NCBI GenBank assembly: GCA_954871525.1
Contig: OX940867.1
Location: 19,011,343 to 19,075,342 of the forward strand
Length of the DNA: 64,000 nt
Direction of reading: 5' to 3'
Origin: Parietaria judaica
Lineage: Eukaryota > Streptophyta > Magnoliopsida > Rosales > Urticaceae
Shown here: in pieces, positions 19,377 through 28,833 of the stretch
How the letters are laid out: each line of letters starts with the position of its first letter
Numbering within the stretch: position 1 is the first letter of the stretch
The notes under the pieces: generated by a model
Seen by the model: only the letters and a program-made list of their open reading frames with translations
What the model was told of the DNA's origin: nothing
The model's database searches: none
Position numbers and translations under genes: made by a program

Positions 19377-20037
19377 CAACGGACCCCAGTTCATTTCAAC
19401 GAGATTCCAAAACTTCTGCATCAATTGGAAAATATCCTTGAACACATCCACTTCGAGATACCCTCAAGGTAACGGCCAAGCCGAGGTAGCCAATCGGATT
19501 ATAGTGGATGGAATCAAGAGACGCCTAGACACCAAAAAAGGACAGTGGGCTGATGAGCTCATAGGAGTCCTTTGGTCATACAGAACTACCCCGTGTAGGG
19601 CCACCGGGGAAACTCCATTTTCAATGGTATATGGCACCGAAGCTGTAATACCAGCCGAGATAGAGACACCCAGCCTTTGAAGGGAGCACGCACCTTTGAA
19701 CGCAGAACTCAACGACGAAATGAGGGAAGATCAGCTCGATCACATCGACGAAAGACGAGAACAGGCTTTGATAAGAATAACTAGCTATCAAAATTTGATA
19801 GCAAAGTATTATAATTCAAAGGTCAAACGTCGAAAATTCATCGTGGGAGAGCTGGTCCTCAGAAAAGTTTTCCAGAACACCGCCGAGTTGAACGCGGGTA
19901 AGCTCGGGGCTAACTGGGAAGGACCTTACATCGTCACAGAAGTAGTAAAGCCAGGGGTATACCGGTTAGCCACTCCGGAAGGAACAAGAGTCATCTGGAG
20001 CTGGAATGCCATGCACCTGAGGAAATACTACGCCTAA
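19377..20037 (+). pseudogene. Integrase of TE-1, second part, with stop
   Basis: Continues in a shifted frame: ADNGPQF with the second catalytic Asp, [13 protein letters not shown] with the Glu, then [18 protein letters not shown] and [16 protein letters not shown] up to a TGA at 19678. The same register continues after it (HIDERREQALIRITSYQ, GELVLRKVFQNT, GKLGANWEGPYIV) to a final TAA after HLRKYYA at 20037, the natural pol end. Confidence 0.87.
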
Positions 20038-20867
20038 CCCGACCTACTTGGTCTCCCGTGAACTACGTAATGACTTGATCCCCAAATATGGGGTACGTAG
20101 GCAGCCCGTCTTACCAACGGGCACAGTCTCAATCCGAACCCAAACCAAATCGGTCCTACCATCACTAAGTGCAAACTCTGAAAATTTGCATTATCAAGGA
20201 AAAAATATCTAAACTTTCTCCCAAGGCAACAAGCCTACCGGGTAACAGACCCACTCTTCTAAGGCAACAAGCCTACCGGGTAACAAACCCACTCTCTAAA
20301 GGCCAACGAGCCTAATCGGGTAACAAACCCATCAACTTAGGCAATAAGCCTCGCCGGGCGACAAGCCCACTCCATTAAAATTATTTATACTAGGCCTAGC
20401 AAATAGACTAAAAGTCTACGAGCATATTTGTTATAGAAACAAAACTTACGGACTACCACGCAGACGAGCAGAGATGATCGACGAACAGACAGAGAAAAGG
20501 ATAAGAAGAACAATGAATTTACTTCAATCACAAGGTAAACTCCCTTTTTTTCATACTTAAGAAACTTTTATAATCTCTTTTATAATTTCGTATAAGTCTA
20601 TCAGTCTAGATGCTGCTCCTAGCCAATCTTAGCCGTTATCAAGGAAGATCATAAAAGGAAATTAACTTAGAAGAAAATTAGCATTAGAAACAAAGGAATT
20701 ATTTAAAGAAAGGAAAATAGCAAAGGCCCTAACCACGGGCATATCCAATAAATACAAAAAAAGGGTTCAAGCCGCCGTAGACTTGCCCATAGAAATTGTT
20801 TTGGCCTTAGGCCTTATTTACGTAACTAAGACAAAAAATAAAATAAAATTGGGGACTGCTCTATGCG
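20038..20867 (+). other. TE-1 spacer between pol and antisense gene
   Basis: Non-coding. It carries the stem-loop at 20060-20106 and, at 20222-20375, about four copies of a ~40-bp unit (GGCAACAAGCCTACCGGGTA, then ACAAACCCACTCT). The remainder is AT-rich and leads into the 3' end of the antisense gene. Confidence 0.65.
20060..20106 (+). other. Conserved stem-loop, TE-1 copy
   Basis: GAACTACGTAATGACTTGAT, stem CCCCA (20080-20084) with TGGGG (20089-20093), loop AATA, then TACGTAGGCAGCC (20094-20106). Flanks match the copy at 225-276 while the stem differs. Confidence 0.6.
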
Positions 20868-23580
20868 TCAAACCCCGAGTACGTCCATTATCTCCTCTCC
20901 GGTCAGATCTTCTTGCTCGGCGGGCTCCCCGGTCACGACCTCTTCGGCTGCGGGCTCTTCAAGGACAGGCTCTTCAGTGACGGGCTCCTTGGCGACTTGC
21001 TGCTCGGACTGGGCACTTTGATCTGCAAAGGGGAACTCGGTCAAATCCGCATCAGGAGACATGGCCGGAGACCCTATCATCGGTACCGGTGTCCCCTCCA
21101 AGATAGCCTGGTAGCGGACAACGTTGCCTTCTAGGACCTCCTTCTCAGCCTCAAAGTCAGTGACCTTGCCGTCAATTACGTCATGAACCAATTCAAGGCA
21201 TCCCTCGGCTTGGTCAAGGTAACAATTATCGGCGGCCGTACCTTTGTACCAGTCAATCATCGCGTCCCTCTCTTTCAACCTTCGGCGATAGCGGGAACGG
21301 ATATCATTTTTCTCGACCTCACGGTAAAGTGATTGCTGCCTGGCCTCGTTCAGCTCAGCGCTAAGGCGCTGCACATCCTCCTTCAAGGCCGTCATCTCCT
21401 CCTCCTTTTTCTTGACCGCCTCTTCAGCCCGTCCCTTAGCCGCATCGGAAGCTAGCACCACCCTGACAGCCGCATCCCTCGCCTTCTCGGCCTCCTCCAC
21501 CAGCCCGGAAGCATTTTTCAGCTTCTCCCTGAGATCTTCGACCGTGTTCACAAGGCCCTTGATCCTGGATTCGGAAGAAGTTATCTTCCGACCCATCGTC
21601 TGTAGCTGGCCGGCTTTCATCCGGATAGCCGCCACGGCATCCGCCAATTCCCTCTCCTTCAGCGCAAGTTGCTCGGCAGGTTGCGCACCTTCCACGGCCT
21701 CCTCCAACTGGTCCTCATAGTCGAGAACCATATCATTTATAGTCGCCGTAAGCTACCCGTCCAAAAAATAGAGTTAGAAATCACTCGAAAAATAAAGCTA
21801 GAACGAATAGAAATTTAGCAAGTACTTACATGGACCGTCATAGCCGACACAGCCTTGTAGATAGGCTTCTCAGCAATGGACCTAGGGACCCTGCCAGGTA
21901 CACCCGACCTTGCGGATGATCTCCTTTTCCTTAACCGTGCCTTCTTTCCGAGGCACACCCTCCCTAGCCTTACCCCCTGTAGCAGGAGTAGATGAACCCG
22001 ACTTTCCCCCAGCCTTGCCTTGGGAAGCCTCCCTGGGGCGCTCGACCTCACAGGCAACCCCCTTCCCTTTGGCTTTCTCGGAGGCCTTGGCCACTTCTTT
22101 TGGGGCCGAATCACCCCTCGTCTTCTTACGGGCTTCAGAATCTCCCCCCTCTCGCGGTCGCTTCACCGCGGCATCCGAATCCGCCCTAGGACGAACTGCG
22201 TCTTGAGAAGGACGAGTTGAATCCTTGGAAGGACGGATAGGAGCATGAGGGGGAATATCCCTCTTCTCAGAAGATTTCGCCACAGGCGTGGCTTTCGGGG
22301 TGTTGTCCCCGTCGTCAGAAAGCACTACGACGGCCTGCGCCCCGGCCGTCTGCACGGCAATATCAGCAGGAGTCTCCTCAGCAGGAGCCTCCTCAACCTT
22401 CCTCTCTGTCTTCTGACGGATAGCTCCCTGAGTAGTAACAGCCACGCCGGCTTGGACCTCCATTTGCGGCGCCGAGCTAGACGTACCCGCCCATTCTTCC
22501 AACTTCCTCTTCGCCCGAAGACTCAGACCCTTAGGACGAGCAGCTTCCATCTCTTCTGCACGTGGAAATTCTACGCTTAGCCAAAAATTCAATATCTAAC
22601 GAGAAACTTAGAGAAATAGATCTTACCCGGAAGATCGGGAGTGTTATTATTGTACGTGATGAATTCCTCCTCTTCTTCCTCCAGCCACAACCCGACGGAT
22701 TCAAACCTGTGTCGCGTGAACGACGACCAGAATTCAGGACCGTTTAGGAAAATTTTCTTCTTTAGAGCCCTCCACTCGTCCGTGATAGGAAGAGACTTAG
22801 GCTTCTTAGGATCCTAAGCTGCAAAAAAAAAAAAAAAAACAAAAAAAATCAGCAAAGGCAAGTAAAAGCCCGAATAGAATTTCAAACCCCTGCCCAGATT
22901 CTCACCTATTTCGTGAACCCACACATTCTTGTATGACGGCCAGGACCCAAGCGTCTCCTGACCGGCTAGAAAAAAAATATATTTATGGGTCCACGCGCTC
23001 TCCTTCTTAGGAAGACCCGTCAATATTTCTCCTTCTTTAACGGATAGAAAAAACCTACCCTTAGCCTGACCGTTAGTTTTAACCACCAAGCCCGTCAAAA
23101 GATCCTCGAGTGTAAGTGTACACAAACACTCGTGGGACCGAACAAGCAAGGCCATCAAGACCCGGAAAGAATGAGGACTAAACTGCCCTATGGAAAAACC
23201 TAAATAGGAAAAATATCTCAAGACGAGCTCGGCAATAGGAAATCTAGGCCCCCGGACTCAAAAAACCTTTCGTATACGCAAATCCACCCGTCTGTATTCT
23301 GCTCGTCAGCATGTTCATTCGAACCCGGCAACCTGAGCGAGATAGACTGCGGGATATTATATTTAACCCGGATCCAAGTAAGATCCTTAGGTTTTAGAAT
23401 TGACTTTGGAGACTCTGTAGTTAGAAACTCCGTTTGCCATTTCTCTGTAACCTTTTTTGGACCCATACTCCTATGGAAAGCTTGAAAAAAAACCGAAACT
23501 TCCTGGACGAGCACAAAAACCACCCCGAAACCAGAGAAATAATCTCTAAAAAACCCAGAGAAGCCTCCTAGAAAACTCAC
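20868..23580 (-). pseudogene. Antisense spliced gene of TE-1 (plant transposon-associated, PF04195-like)
   Basis: Opposite to gag-pol. A four-exon model fits plant splice rules: exon 1 ~23580-22896 (or from the ATG of MGPKKVTEKWQTEF) with donor GTGAGA; exon 2 ~22815-22627 after TTTGCAG, donor GTAAGA; exon 3 ~22560-21830 after CGTGCAG, donor GTAAGT; exon 4 ~21754-20868, stop TGA. Exons 1-2 resemble the putative gypsy-type transposon domain (a conserved patch ends in YFSYLGFSIGQFSPHSFRVL). Exon 3 is disordered, Lys/Glu/Pro-rich with basic clusters that could be nuclear signals. Exon 4 is a long coiled coil (~190 residues) and an acidic tail. Breaks: one extra G in a GGGGG run near 23252 and a frameshift near 21910. 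Similar antisense genes are known in Tat-type elements such as maize Grande; their function is not established. Confidence 0.68.
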
Positions 23581-24084
23581 AAAGGAAAGAAAAGAACAAG
23601 AAAAAGGCTAGAACCTGGAATTCCTAGACTCAGTTGACGAAGAACACGAAGGAATAAATCTCGGAGCACCTTCAATAGCGATATGCAGAACTTCTCCCTC
23701 TTAAAAATTCGAGCTTTCTATCTCTAAAATTCAAAAATGGTAATCGAATACGAAACATGATATATATAGAGGAGATAGAAAGAGATTACCTTTGACAAGA
23801 CGCGTGACGGGCAGAAGCTGAAGAGACGCGCCCATTAAATGCGAAGCACTAGAGTATTTATACTCAAAAACCGTCGCCGATCCTACGGTTAGGGTTTCCT
23901 CGAAAATCGCAACAAACCTCATCCTACGGTTGAGATCAGTGAGCTATCCGGTGACACGTCAGCATGACAGATGTGTCAGGAGAATGTGAAGGGTTTATTC
24001 TCTTCGAACTCCGCAAATTGGAACACGTGTTATAACTGTTCCCGCCCAAAATTCGAAGTGACAGTTACAGCTTCAAGATTCCTA
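23581..24084 (-). promoter_or_regulatory. Promoter and leader of the TE-1 antisense gene
   Basis: GTATTTATAC (23854-23863) contains TATAAA on the minus strand, in the palindrome GAGTATTTATACTC. Downstream on the minus strand a possible 5' leader ends TCAAAG before GTAATC, a plausible intron donor near 23790. A TAGGGTTT (telo-box-like) element lies ~30 bp upstream of TATA. TE-1 sequence ends near 24085. Confidence 0.5.
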
Positions 24085-24318
24085 CTCGTCCCGAGTTTGA
24101 TAAATTACAAAACTATGCCCCAAAAGTGTTTATGTTAAGGCAAAAAGTGTTTATGTAATATAAACAGTTTTTTGAGCATAGTTTAAAGTGTTAAAAAGTG
24201 TTTAAAAGTGTTTGATTTAAAGACTAAAAGTGTGTTGGAGCATAATTTTGTAATTTATCAAACTCTTGTACTTTTCCAAAAACACTTACTCCAACGGGCA
24301 TACTTATTGAAGTTTCCC
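24085..24318. mobile_element. Truncated short element related to MULE-X ends
   Basis: The right end (24235-24318) is a complete TIR reading ...GCATACTTATTGAAGTTTCCC followed by TATATATAT. The left side keeps only the inner half of the inverted partner (TTTGATAAATTACAAAACTATG), missing the outer ~50 bp exactly where TE-1 ends. A single deletion that removed the TE-1 3' LTR and this outer TIR is the simplest explanation. Confidence 0.5.
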
Positions 24319-25400
24319 TATATATATAAATCCATATAAACACTTTTTGCCTACATTTAAACAGTTTTGTTCTTCAACCCATAGGTTTTTTTTTAAATAA
24401 AAATAAAATAAAGGGTTAATGACGGTGAAAATACCCAAAGTTTGGTAAAAGAACCCCTCGTGTACCCAAAGTCTAAAAGTGGTGGCAAAAGTACCCAAAG
24501 TCACATTTGGGGCGTTGGACACTTCATTCTCGTAATGCAGTTAACTTACCTGTTAACTCTGGCCACGTGGACAAACGTAGGTTGCTGACATAACAATTTT
24601 TTGCCACGTGGATGAGCCCACATCAGCCTCGTTTATGAAAAGCAACTAATTAAACCCCTAATTGGGCTCGTCCATGTGGCAAAAAATTGCGATGTTAGCA
24701 ACCCACGTTTGTCCACGTTGCCAGAGTTGACGGTTAAGTTAACTGCGTTACGAGAATGGAGTGGTCAACTCCCCAAATGCGACTTTGGGTACTTTTGCCA
24801 CCTCTTTTAAACTTTAGGTACACGAGGGGTTCTTTCACCAAACTTTGGGTATTTTTGCCGTCATTAACCCTAAAATAAAATCCATTTAAACACTTTTTTC
24901 CTATATTTAAACAGTTTTGTTCTTCAAACCATAGGTTTTTTTTTATATAAAAAAAATAAAATCCATATAAACACTTTTTGCCTACATTTAAACAGTTTTG
25001 TTCTTCAAACTATAGGGTTGTTTTTTTTTTATATATATTAAAAAAATAAAATAAAATCCATATAAACACTTTTTGCCTACATTTAAAAGTTTTGTTCTTC
25101 AAACTATAGTATTTTTTTTATATTAAAAAAAATCCATATAAACACTTTTTGCCTACATTTAAACACTTTTGTTCTTCAAACCATAGTTTTTTTTTATATT
25201 AAAAAAAAAAAAAATCCATTAAACACTTTTTGCCTACATTTAAACAGTTTTTTAAACACTATTTACACACTTTTTGTCTACATTTAAATACTATTTACAC
25301 ACTTTTTCTCTACAAATTTCAAAACCAACCGTTTGAAATTACAAAAAAAAAAAAAAACACTATTTACACACTTTTTGTCTATTGTTTATGACCATTACCC
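24319..25400. repeat. AT-rich minisatellite, ~75-80-bp unit
   Basis: Repeated units of ATCCATATAAACACTTTTTG, then CCTACATTTAAACAGTTTTG and TTCTTCAAACCATAGG, with a variable T/A-rich linker: one unit before the MITE (from ~24330) and about five after it (24890-25260), decaying into ACACTATTTACACACTTTTT copies to ~25380. The MITE inserted inside this array. Confidence 0.8.
24413..24870. mobile_element. 458-bp MITE with ~210-bp inverted arms and 9-bp TSD
   Basis: Ends GGGTTAATGACGG... and ...CCGTCATTAACCC. The two arms are about 90% identical when inverted and leave only a ~40-bp loop, so the RNA or single strand would fold into one long hairpin. Direct repeats TAAAATAAA flank both ends: a 9-bp TSD as made by Mutator-like transposases. 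No coding capacity. Confidence 0.88.
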
Positions 25401-25579
25401 AAACTAGCCCCAAAAAATGGTAAATGGTCCCAAAAATGGTAAGTATTCCACGTTACCGATTCTTTTTTATTTTATTTACAATCTAGCATTGTAAAATAGT
25501 ACACATTATAGTTCAAAATGGATTACATACTAGCGTTGTACACGGGTCGTAAAAAAAATGACTTGAATTTGCCAGTACA
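25401..25579. other. AT-rich spacer
   Basis: No gene or repeat recognised. Confidence 0.3.
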
Positions 25580-25762
25580 TCAAGGTTTCTTCTTTGCGGT
25601 TCTTTCCTTCACTCTCTTTATCCGGTAAGGACGCGTTCTTAGTAAGTAGATGTCTTCCGATTCAAATTTCAATCTCGTGATGGTTTCAAACTCACGGGGA
25701 CTGAATTCCTCTTGCGGTTCCGGACTTTCTCGGCTATGGAATCGTTGGAGCTCAACACCCAA
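25580..25762 (-). CDS. Uncharacterised 60-residue open frame inside MULE-X
   Basis: ATG to TGA, highly charged (about a third Arg, Lys, Glu, Asp) with a basic C-terminal tail ending ERTAKKKP. Composition is clearly less AT-rich than the flanks. It begins nine nt after a good acceptor (TTTTGATTAG) on the minus strand. Further upstream, 26640-26392 resembles a 5' leader exon ending CCGACTGAG before GTATTC, a good donor, so a spliced transcript reading out of the right TIR is plausible. I do not recognise the protein. It may be a host gene fragment captured by the MULE or chance; evidence is compositional only. Confidence 0.3.
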   Translation of the reverse strand: MGVELQRFHSRESPEPQEEFSPREFETITRLKFESEDIYLLRTRPYRIKRVKERTAKKKP

Positions 25763-26391
25763 ACCATATTAAACCTAATCAAAACAAACTCAACAAAAAC
25801 CCAAAACTGAATCAAATCGAATCAATCTAGAATAAACCTAATCAACATTAACTGTATTATAAACAGGAATCTAGAGAAGAGAAATGTTAACAAATCAAAT
25901 AGAATTCGATTGCAATATCATCAATCTCAACTGAAAAATAACAGAAATCTCTGTCTAGAGTACAGTTTCGAACCTGATCAATGAATGCAATTCAAACTCA
26001 ATAACATCAACTACAAACTCATTCTCTTAGTGTACCTTTCAAAATTAAATTAATTTTTGAAAAAACATGAAAATGGAACACAATAATCTGTGATTGTACA
26101 AAAACACAAGAATCTAAACAATCCTATAATTATCAAAATAGATAATTTCAAAATCATTCAATAACATCAAAATCACTCAATACCCTAACCTTCAAAATCA
26201 ATAGAAAAACCCTAGTAACAGAACCCAAAATCAAATAAAATAAAATCAAACCCTAGATACAGAAACCAAAATCAATAGAAAAGCCTTAGAAACAGAACCT
26301 AAAATCAAATCACATCAAGCCCTAGAAACGGAACCCATAATCATAGAAGCAGAACCCAAATAAAAACCCTATAACAAGAATACCTCAGTCG
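25763..26391 (-). other. AT-rich putative intron with short AACCCTAGAAACAGAACCC-type repeats
   Basis: Between the proposed leader and the 60-residue frame. 26170-26370 contains about five degenerate ~45-bp copies of ACCCTAGAAACAGAACCC followed by AAAATCAAAT. No open frame of note. Confidence 0.4.
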
Positions 26392-26603
26392 GACGCCGTG
26401 GATCGAGTATCTGGCGTGGGTTTAGCGTCGCGAGGGTCGAGCTTCAATAAGGTCAGAGTTGGACACACCTTTTGTCGAGCTTCAACCAGGTCGGAGTCCG
26501 ACACCATTTGTCGAGCTTCTGCCGAGAGCGTAGGAGTGTTGGACTTCGGGTGTGGGTATCGAAGGAGAGAGAGAGAGGAGTATGGAATCGAAAGAGAAAA
26601 AGG
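26392..26603 (-). other. Proposed leader exon of the MULE-X transcript
   Basis: GC-richer than its surroundings, with duplicated GTCGAGCTTCAA/CAGG segments at ~26433 and ~26476 and a CTCTCTCTCTC-rich minus-strand leader. No convincing protein on either strand. Confidence 0.3.
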
Positions 26604-26747
26604 GGGAAAGAGAGGGAAATGAGTGGGTTAGGGGTAGGTTAGTCGAGTGTGATTAAAGTGGGTTTGGGACATAATTTTGCAATTTATTAAAATCGCGAAT
26701 AATTCCGTTCAAACATACTTTTTCGGGCATACTTGTTGAAGTTTCCT
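26604..26747 (-). repeat. Right terminal inverted repeat of MULE-X
   Basis: Inverted copy of 1760-1900; outer end ...CATACTTGTTGAAGTTTCCT, with the last C changed to T, followed by TATATATAT. Confidence 0.6.
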
Positions 26748-27205
26748 TATATATATTTATATAAATTTTTTCAAGATACTCGGACTATATATATATTTAA
26801 TCACCATTATATATATATTTTTATATAAAATTTTTCAAGATACTCGGACTATATATATTTAATCACCATAATATATAGAAATTAATAATAACACCACATA
26901 CCGAAGGTTTTTGTCAAAAGGGAGTTTATACCATCTTTATTTTTGCCGTCTAAGTGTCCAAAAATGCATTTCAAAAGTTGACCAATGTTTTACTTTTAAA
27001 CACCCCTAACAGATATTAATGGATGGAAACGTGGCATGTCATTTTTTTTTAAATTGAATAATTTTATACCAAACAAATTTTACGCTATTTGTTTTGTTAT
27101 TGGAACCCAAGATACACTTAGAATAGAGCATAGGCGGAGCTACATACGTATTAGCGTATTCACGTGCTTATACTAAAATATGAAAAGAAAAAAAATTAAT
27201 GAAGT
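26748..27205. other. AT-rich spacer with a two-copy ~64-bp duplication
   Basis: TTTTTCAAGATACTCGGACT followed by an AT run and TTTAATCACCAT occurs twice (about 26760-26822 and 26823-26880). The rest shows no gene. The last five bases, GAAGT, are the left TSD of TE-3. Confidence 0.6.
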
Positions 27206-28620
27206 TGGTGATGGAGAAAATTGGATCAAACACTTAAACGGCTCAACTGCTCGTGTTGGGCCGGGCACAATGTATTTTTGTTGACTTTTGTAAATCTTGG
27301 GATTGAGCTCCTGGATTTTTGAGTCAAATGGACCCTCCATTGACATAGGACCAGAAATCCTGGGCAAGCACCTCTACCTGTTGCCGAGAGGCTAGGGCTC
27401 AGCCTGGCCTTGGTTACAGGTTCGGGACGCTAAAAACGGACCTGGCCGTTGCGTAGGGAAGATCCCAGTGTTGACTTTCAGGTGAACCCTGGTGGACCAG
27501 ACCTTAGACCCGCGCCACTGACCCTGATCCGGGTCCCACAGTATATCTACAGAGTCAATATATCTGCCGGAGATACAAGACTAAGGGATGGAACGAGCAC
27601 CTCGCGGATCTAGAATCTTAACAGGGTGAATCTTAGATCGTACCAAAATTTTCTCCAGGGCTTCCTCTCTATGTGTATTTCTCTGTTTGCTTGGCTCTTC
27701 GGATAATTCCCGGAGGTTAGATCCCTCGTCCTGTATTGTGGGTCCTTATACGGGTCCTCGGTCTATCCGCGAAGTCGGTATATCTGCTTGAGATAACAGA
27801 CTGGGGAATAGCACGAACACCACGTACAATAGAACCTAGCAAGGCGGATCGTAAACCGTGCCAGAAATCTCCACTGGGCTTCCGCTCTAATTGGATTCCT
27901 CGCGCTCAGAACCTGGGCAAAACAACACCCGAGATCATGGATAACTGGGGGGGGGGGGGGGGGGGGGGGGAGGGGTACCCCCTGATTCACCTACGACGCT
28001 CAACATTAGAGTAATATTTGAGAGGAAGGCGAGTTTAGAGGGAGTAGAGAGAGCTTTGGGCGAGTTTCGGTAAGTGAGAATGAGTTACCGTTTAACTAAA
28101 ATCGAGCTTCTATTTATAGGAGAGCCGGAGGACTAAAACGCGATTATAAATTACTTCGGAGGCCCCCGGGGCAATATTATTTAGTTTTTTGGGTCCCTCG
28201 GGCGTGAGATTTCCAACACCGCAAACCGCATGGCCAACGGACGCCGGACGCGTCCTCACGTGCGGCGTTTGTGTGTGATGCGCTGCCCCCAAGCCCGACA
28301 CACGCGCGCACAATTCTGCTGATGTTAGCACTTCTGAGGGTGCGCGTCCGAGTGCGTGATGGGCATGCGGGGCCCACCCGAGGTGCTCCCAGCCCGTTTA
28401 GGGCCTCCGGGAGTGCTCTGATGCTGTTTTTTTACAAACTTTATTACTTTTTTGAGTATCTTAGTATTTTTTGGATCATCTAGATACTTTATTTTGCAAA
28501 AACGGACTCCTGGTGAATGTTTTGGGCTAAAATTGATCTTAATTAATAAAAGAAAAATTAATTAAATAAATTTCCTTTTGTTAATTCATCAAAAATTAAT
28601 TACGTAAAATACCCGTTACA
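27206..28620 (-). repeat. 3' LTR of TE-3 (1,415 bp)
   Basis: Plus-strand ends TGGTGATGGAG (partner TGCTGATGCAG) and ACCCGTTACA. Carries a 24-G homopolymer at 27947-27970. Small open frames within it are not genes. Confidence 0.87.
27947..27970 (+). repeat. 24-base G homopolymer in the TE-3 3' LTR
   Basis: Twenty-four consecutive G, then A and GGGG. The other LTR has GGGGGAGGGGGAGG here, so the run expanded in this copy. Strong G-quadruplex potential; length may be misassembled. Confidence 0.85.
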
Positions 28621-28635
28621 TTAAACCCCCAGTTT
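28621..28635 (-). other. Polypurine tract of TE-3
   Basis: Minus strand AAACTGGGGGTTTAA immediately before the 3' LTR. TE-8 has the closely similar AAACTGTGGGGTTAA. Confidence 0.65.
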
Positions 28636-28662
28636 CGCGGGAATTTTCAATTTCTGGGAAAC

Positions 28663-28671
28663 TATAAATAG
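28663..28671 (+). promoter_or_regulatory. TATA box for an antisense transcript in TE-3
   Basis: TATAAATAG in ACTATAAATAGAGGGCTGG, a near-ideal plant TATA context, pointing right, opposite to gag-pol. A plausible 5'-leader intron follows: donor AAAAG before GTACGA (28728), acceptor CCGTTTCAG ending at 28833. Confidence 0.55.
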
Positions 28672-28833
28672 AGGGCTGGACATTTGATTCGGATATACAA
28701 GTTGCTCATCCCAGTTAATAGTAAAAGGTACGATTTTCTTTGAAATTCCTTTAACTTTTGTACCGGGTAGCTTTTTTGAATTCAGTTTTTTGCATTGGGT
28801 CCGTTATTTTGTCATTTAACTTCACCGTTTCAG

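Larger units (their letters stand above)
5921..24085 (+). mobile_element. TE-1: Tat-type Ty3/gypsy element, plus strand, 3' LTR missing, interrupted by TE-2
   Basis: Order: LTR (5921-6764), PBS, gag, protease and RT start (to 9940), TE-2 insertion (9941-18102), RT remainder, RNase H, integrase (18108-20037), spacer, antisense gene (23580-20868). Affinity to the Tat branch rests on one continuous gag-pol frame, a DNGSS protease motif, an extra plant-type RNase H and the antisense gene. No 3' LTR starting TGTTGATGTAC follows; the sequence stops at about 24085 beside a truncated MULE-like TIR. It has several stops, a frameshift and an internal deletion, so it is not autonomous. Confidence 0.85.
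1760..26747. mobile_element. MULE-X: Mutator-like DNA element bounded by ~140-bp inverted repeats, expanded by retrotransposons
   Basis: The left end (1760-1900) and right end (about 26604-26747) are diverged inverted copies of one sequence starting GGGAAACTTCAATAAGTATG. The outer flanks are ATATATATA on the left and TATATATAT on the right, compatible with a 9-bp AT-rich TSD but ambiguous because both are AT repeats. Long TIRs starting with G and 9-bp duplications point to the Mutator superfamily. The original interior seems to be 1901-2579 plus about 24085-26603; the rest is TE-1 with TE-2. No transposase is recognised, so it would be non-autonomous. The two ends could instead belong to two independent small elements. 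Confidence 0.45.

Noticed and set aside
20222..20375. Evenly spaced GCCTACCGGGTAAC repeats as possible array or satellite
   Set aside because: Ordinary short tandem repeat in the TE-1 spacer, about four copies, no spacers.
20868..22592. env-like gene after integrase
   Set aside because: The frame is on the opposite strand, has no signal peptide or membrane segment, and is spliced.
5921..24085. Endogenous pararetrovirus (caulimovirid) as source of the RT sequences
   Set aside because: LTRs, PBS, DDE integrase and target-site duplications identify LTR retrotransposons; no movement protein or coat-type zinc finger was seen.
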